This document shows positions 61,751 to 64,000 of a stretch of 64,000 nucleotides of DNA, piece by piece. Under the pieces are notes generated by a model. The model worked only from the letters and a program-made list of their open reading frames with translations, was not told where the DNA came from and ran no database searches. Position numbers and translations under genes: made by a program. Within the stretch, counting starts at the first letter, position 1; each line of letters starts with the position of its first letter. Source of the DNA: Bacteroidales bacterium (GTDB lineage Bacteria > Bacteroidota > Bacteroidia > Bacteroidales > Tenuifilaceae); NCBI GenBank assembly GCA_003818205.1, contig RPRQ01000012.1, positions 1 through 64,000 on the forward strand. The letters are read 5' to 3'.

Positions 61751-63235
61751 TTATTTCTGATTAGTAAATAGGGTTGATGGAACAAGCGGTTGATTTTTTT
61801 CAAAATCGTAGAGTGATTGTATTTTAAGGTTTAAAATTTCGAGTTTATAGTTAATTTGAGCCTGAACCAAAGCCGTCTTTTTATCCGATAGCTGATTTTG
61901 GTGAAGTTTCAAGTCCATACTTGTTAAATCCCCATTACGATAACGCTCTAAGTTAATTTCGTAGGTGAGTTGAGCATTTTTCTCGTTCTGCTTGGCAATT
62001 TCAATCTGATTATATAGGTTCTGAATGTTACGATAGACCTTACGAATATCCACTTCTATTCGATTCTTCTCATTCTCAAGATTTAAATTTGAGGATTTAA
62101 GTATAGCCTCCTGTGATTTTATCCGTGACTTTTTTTCGCCCCAATCAAATATGGGAATGCTGAATGTTACCGATACCTTTGGGCTTCGTGTGGGGTTGTC
62201 GTAGGTATCAGCGAGTTTTTCATTTTCGCCGAAAACACCCAACGAGAGATTAAGATCACCTTTGAACTCATTCAACGCTTTTGTTTTAATCAGGTCAAAC
62301 TGAGAGTTTTCAATTTCGATTTGCTTTTGACGGAGTTCCATTCTGCTTTCGAGTGCATGTTGCACGGCAATAGCCAAATCAATTTTTGTGGGTGTTACGG
62401 TAATATCGGCGAGTGTGATAACCTCATCCTTAATGGCAATTCCTACATAATTTTTAAACTCGTCCTTTGCATTTTCAAGATTCACCTCTTGGTTTTGCAG
62501 TGTAGATTTGGCTGTCATAAGGTTAAGTTCCGCTTGATATAATTGTTCTTTAGCAGTAAGGCCTGCACTAACCTTATTCGTGATTATATCATAACTCTGT
62601 TGTGTTTTTTCAAGTTCGTCTTTTGCAATGTTCAAACTCATTTGAGCCATGTAAACCTGATAGAAGTATTGGCTTACACGCTTTTCGAGATTAAGCATTC
62701 GCATGGTATAATCAAGATTTGCATTTTCATAGCTGAGCTCAAGCTCCTTCAATTCGAGTTTACGTTTATTGTAGGTAAAGAGGGGTTGATTAATGCTGAT
62801 GTATAGATTGTTATTGAACGATTTAGTATTTGCGTTAAGAATATCACTCCGTTCATTATAGGTTTTCATCCATCCAAACTCATTGTTTAGCGAAATTGTC
62901 GCATCGGTTGGAAGAAATGGTTGTGTAACTGTAAATGACCCATTCGATTTGGTTTGTTCGGTGGTGTACCAAGTTGAACTGTAGTCATCGAATTTACGCG
63001 AATTTGAATAATCGAAGGGCGTTATACCCAACTGGAATCTTGATTTTTGCGATGCTTTTGTAGCATTTAGCGACTCCTTATACCTTGTTAAGTTAAGTAA
63101 GGATATCTGTATTTCTGGACTATTCTGCCCTGCAATCTCCATTGCCTTTTCGAGGGTTATTAGCGATTGACCCTCTAATTTAGGGCAAACCACAATTAGA
63201 AAAGCGATAATTGCAATTAGTAATTTTTTATACAT
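61751..63235 (-). CDS. TolC-family outer-membrane efflux protein
   Basis: This 494-residue protein has a signal peptide (MYKKLLIAIIAFLIVVCPKLEGQ) and two repeats of the OEP family: LITLEKAMEIAGQNSPEIQISLLNL near the N-terminus and long coiled helices with periodic heptads (QAELNLMTAKSTLQNQEVNLENAKDEF; RNIQNLYNQIEIAKQNEKNAQLTYEINLERYRNGDLTSMDL). It forms the outer-membrane channel for the efflux operon. It is the first gene of the operon in transcription order (TolC, adaptor, RND, RND-ABC, ABC-2 permease). Confidence 0.93.
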   Translation of the reverse strand: MYKKLLIAIIAFLIVVCPKLEGQSLITLEKAMEIAGQNSPEIQISLLNLTRYKESLNATKASQKSRFQLGITPFDYSNSRKFDDYSSTWYTTEQTKSNGSFTVTQPFLPTDATISLNNEFGWMKTYNERSDILNANTKSFNNNLYISINQPLFTYNKRKLELKELELSYENANLDYTMRMLNLEKRVSQYFYQVYMAQMSLNIAKDELEKTQQSYDIITNKVSAGLTAKEQLYQAELNLMTAKSTLQNQEVNLENAKDEFKNYVGIAIKDEVITLADITVTPTKIDLAIAVQHALESRMELRQKQIEIENSQFDLIKTKALNEFKGDLNLSLGVFGENEKLADTYDNPTRSPKVSVTFSIPIFDWGEKKSRIKSQEAILKSSNLNLENEKNRIEVDIRKVYRNIQNLYNQIEIAKQNEKNAQLTYEINLERYRNGDLTSMDLKLHQNQLSDKKTALVQAQINYKLEILNLKIQSLYDFEKNQPLVPSTLFTNQK

Positions 63236-63278
63236 AGTTTTAATATTATTTGTGTTTATCTGTATAGTTTGTGTCGTT

Positions 63279-63300
63279 CCTGCCTGCCGGTAGGCAAGGT
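63279..63300. repeat. Palindromic CCTGCCTGCCGGTAGGCA motif
   Basis: TTCCTGCCTGCCGGTAGGCA is a near-perfect palindrome of the same CCTGCC family found in the two dispersed repeats and in the third CACGGAG element. It lies in the short gap between the golvesin-domain gene and tolC and may act as a terminator for the former. Confidence 0.5.
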
Positions 63301-63312
63301 GTGTTCGATTTA

Positions 63313-64000
63313 TTATAGTTTCACAGCCTTTATTGCATCCGCAATTACAACCCTCGATTTCGATTCGTTATTCAGTTCCACCTTGGTGTTCCCTTGCGAA
63401 CAGTAGTATGTGCCTAGTAACACCCAACCGCTATCAACATCTTTACAATTAATGGTAACCTTGCTCTCGCCATCGTCATGGCTTATAGTGTATTGATAAT
63501 CGCCTAAGTGCTGCTCATCATCATCGGTTGGGTCTTTGGGTATAAATGTGTAAATATCATACTGCCCCTTTTCTTCAATAGGAATGTTCCATATGACCTT
63601 TGAATTTCCACCACCTGATCTTATTGCCACGGCTGAATGAAGGTATTTGCCATAAAAAATATTATTAATGAATTTGTTCCATTTCCCTGATACTGACCAC
63701 CACATGTAGCCCTGATAATCATCGCCAGGTTTTCCAATCTTATTTGCTAAACGTATGAGCAGTCCTTGCTTTGAAACATTTGTAATACTGAATAAAGAAT
63801 CCTCATTGTCAACAATTATCTCACCCTCCTCATCCCAACGGTTGAGCGGAGTAGTTTTTTCTTCATTCTTTGCAACCATACTACCATCCCCTTCAACTTT
63901 AAGAATTGATATTTCCTTTTTAACCGGTATATTCATCGATGCATTTGTATTAATAACTGCATCTGTTGGCTGCTTGTCGGTAAGAATACTTATTGTTTTT
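63313..64000 (-). CDS. Golvesin-C-domain protein, partial at the right edge
   Basis: The frame stays open to the window edge (KTISILTDKQPTDAVIN precedes the Met at 63936), so this is the C-terminal part of a larger protein. The last about 125 residues match the golvesin/xanthan-lyase C-terminal beta-sandwich: KVIWNIPIEEKGQYDIYTFI, YQYTISHDDGESKVTINCKD, GWVLLGTYYCSQGNTKVEL, VVIADAIKAVKL. This domain often follows a peptidase or lyase module in exported Bacteroidota proteins; the catalytic part is outside the window. It is on the same strand and upstream of tolC. Confidence 0.7.
   Translation of the reverse strand, partial: KTISILTDKQPTDAVINTNASMNIPVKKEISILKVEGDGSMVAKNEEKTTPLNRWDEEGEIIVDNEDSLFSITNVSKQGLLIRLANKIGKPGDDYQGYMWWSVSGKWNKFINNIFYGKYLHSAVAIRSGGGNSKVIWNIPIEEKGQYDIYTFIPKDPTDDDEQHLGDYQYTISHDDGESKVTINCKDVDSGWVLLGTYYCSQGNTKVELNNESKSRVVIADAIKAVKL

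Overview
The window looks like a chromosome segment of an environmental Bacteroidota, most likely order Bacteroidales or Marinilabiliales. This rests on gene content: an 11-subunit nuo operon (A-B-C-D-H-I-J-K-L-M-N) without nuoEFG, the Bacteroidota-type PstS-like/TPR/ExbB/ExbD/ExbD/TonB cluster, a MetS-type NSS transporter pair, FISUMP-domain lipoproteins, a type IX secretion C-terminal domain remnant, a hybrid TPR/AraC regulator, and -7 boxes of the form TAnnTTTG. The sequence is AT-rich. I saw no tRNA, rRNA or CRISPR array.

Layout. 1-6.3 kb is a RiPP-like (lasso-type) tailoring locus: PqqD/RRE protein, B2-type cysteine protease, sulfotransferase, HPr-kinase-like kinase and a nucleotidyltransferase. 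No precursor or cyclase is visible, and a RloA/RloB (AbiL-like) defence pair sits inside the locus. 6.9-15.6 kb is an accessory region with a TPR/AraC regulator, four lipoproteins (one CHAP, two FISUMP), an intact IS701-family element with 13-bp terminal repeats and a CTAA target duplication, a frameshifted zinc-ribbon gene and a detached T9SS sorting-domain remnant. 16.2-22.1 kb holds an outer-membrane protein, an aldo/keto reductase, a TPR protein and an NSS transporter with its 34-residue small subunit. 22.3-33.1 kb is the nuo operon, interrupted by three different repeat elements, one of which carries a four-helix-bundle (Avd/S23-like) gene.

33.2-40.9 kb contains a C69 dipeptidase, an unusual NTF2-like/histidine-kinase fusion lying between two copies of a MITE, an alpha/beta hydrolase, an M28 peptidase and HflX. 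41.1-48.3 kb is the TonB-ExbBD energy-transduction cluster with TPR and PstS-like proteins and an FMN-binding lipoprotein. 48.4-51.8 kb has poorly characterised exported proteins and a DUF1456 protein. 51.9-63.2 kb is an efflux operon on the minus strand: TolC, adaptor, RND permease, a 1574-residue RND-ABC fusion and an ABC-2 permease. A truncated golvesin-C-domain protein runs off the right edge.

The two strongest unusual signals are (i) the RND-ABC fusion, whose ATPase domain seems to be split by a membrane insert, and (ii) a class of elements built from short degenerate words in inverted arms (CACGGAG/ACACAGAG, AGTGCCTAA, GGAATGATGG, CACGAAG types). These elements repeatedly invade operons, nest in each other, add tails to proteins and in one case flank an Avd-like gene. 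The clearest nesting is at 35150-35758, where a word-repeat element lies in one MITE that itself lies in another.
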